Positions 32,361 to 32,910 of a stretch of 32,910 nucleotides of DNA are shown here, in pieces. The position numbers were made by a program, and so were the translations under genes. The stretch is from positions 1 to 32,910 of the forward strand of contig CAXBPY010000035.1 in the NCBI GenBank assembly GCA_963977675.1, in the 5' to 3' direction. A model generated the notes under the pieces. The model had not been told where the DNA came from. It did not search any database and worked only from the letters and a program-made list of their open reading frames with translations. Numbering within the stretch: the stretch's first letter is position 1; each line of letters begins with the position of its first letter. This DNA is from CAXBPY01 sp003455275 (GTDB taxonomy: Bacteria; Bacteroidota; Bacteroidia; Chitinophagales; UBA10324).

Positions 32361-32910
32361 ATGGATTTTCAGATTGAGATAACAAAGGCAGTAAGCAGCC
32401 GCATTAATGAAATAGATTTTAACAACCTTGTGTTCGGGAAAAATTATACCGACCACATGTTTGTTGCGGAATACATTGACGGCAACTGGCAGAATGCGCG
32501 TGTGGTTCCTTTCGGTAATTTGAGCTTAAGCCCAGCCAGTTCTTTCATGCATTATGGCCAGGCGATTTTCGAAGGTATGAAAGCATTTAAGAATCCGGCA
32601 GGTGAGCCGTTGCTTTTTCGTCCGGAACAAAATCATAAGCGCTGGAATATTTCTGCTGAGCGCATGGGCATGCCCGGGATTCCTTACGAACTTTTTATCC
32701 GATCGCTGAATGAATTGGTGTGGATGGATCGTGACTGGATTCCGACCCAGGAAGGTTGTTCACTGTATCTGCGTCCGTTCATGTTTGCTGCTGATGAATT
32801 TATTGGAATCAGACCTACGGAACATTTTTTCTACTTAGTGATTTGTTCACCTGCAGGTAAATATTATTCGAAGCCGGTGAATGTCCTTGCATCTGATGAA
32901 TATGTTCGGG
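32361..32910 (+). CDS. ilvE: Branched-chain amino acid aminotransferase, 3' end missing
   Basis: From ATG 32361 the frame is open to the window edge (183 codons). It reads MDFQIEITKAVSSRI, then FGKNYTDHMFVAEYIDGNWQ, LSPASSFMHYGQAIFEGMKA (active-site region of the fold-type IV aminotransferases), LFRPEQNHKRWNISAERMGMP and LYLRPFMFAADEFIG. These are the hallmarks of bacterial IlvE, the PLP-dependent enzyme that interconverts Leu, Ile and Val with their keto acids. The catalytic Lys lies beyond the window. Length so far matches the first half of the usual 350-360 residues. Oriented away from msrA, it has its own promoter candidate. Confidence 0.93.
   Translation, partial: MDFQIEITKAVSSRINEIDFNNLVFGKNYTDHMFVAEYIDGNWQNARVVPFGNLSLSPASSFMHYGQAIFEGMKAFKNPAGEPLLFRPEQNHKRWNISAERMGMPGIPYELFIRSLNELVWMDRDWIPTQEGCSLYLRPFMFAADEFIGIRPTEHFFYLVICSPAGKYYSKPVNVLASDEYVR

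Overview
The window comes from a member of the phylum Bacteroidota. The evidence is two large secreted proteins with the type IX secretion (T9SS) type B C-terminal domain, a PorP/SprF outer-membrane protein, a DUF3822-rsmD-coaD gene run, -7 boxes of the Bacteroidota form TAnnTTTG with a TTTG 19 nt upstream, and AT-rich DNA with few Shine-Dalgarno sites. The genus cannot be told from this stretch. No rRNA, tRNA, phage, insertion sequence or CRISPR array was seen.

Layout. 1-2.2 kb: an ABC-2 exporter (ATPase, cut by the window edge, and permease). Between them sits a four-helix-bundle (S23/IVP family) gene enclosed by 26-nt inverted repeats that match at 23 positions and fill almost the whole gap. 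2.3-4.1 kb: an orphan two-helix membrane protein and an EamA transporter. 4.2-15.6 kb, minus strand: a PorP/SprF protein with a 1857-residue PKD-repeat surface protein, a DUF4256 gene, a YdeI-like gene, a single-domain response regulator and a 927-residue Ig-repeat surface protein. 16.1-18.6 kb: a LytTR response regulator and, divergent from it, a TPR membrane protein without a kinase domain. 18.9-20 kb: a small membrane protein, a possible structured RNA with a strong terminator, and a pyrimidine-dimer glycosylase gene broken by one extra A in a homopolymer. 20.1-24.5 kb: housekeeping genes (rplU, rpmA, DUF3822, rsmD, coaD, fabD) with a decayed DUF6498-like gene inside the run. 24.5-27.7 kb: five coupled genes for envelope proteins, including a YidD domain behind a signal peptide. 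27.8-29.6 kb, minus strand: an ECF sigma factor and a protein with one inner-membrane helix plus a predicted outer-membrane barrel. 29.7 kb to the end: a DEAD-box helicase, msrA, and ilvE cut by the window edge.

How the genes fit together. The PorP/SprF gene and the PKD protein form the usual T9SS cargo and outer-membrane partner pair. The five-gene block at 24.5-27.7 kb reads as one envelope operon from a well-matched promoter, and its function is unknown. The sigma factor and its partner look like a compact envelope-signalling pair. The most unusual items are the inverted-repeat unit inside the ABC operon, the five-gene YidD block, the candidate RNA at 19.34-19.50 kb, and an rsmD product whose expected DPPY motif reads GPPY.
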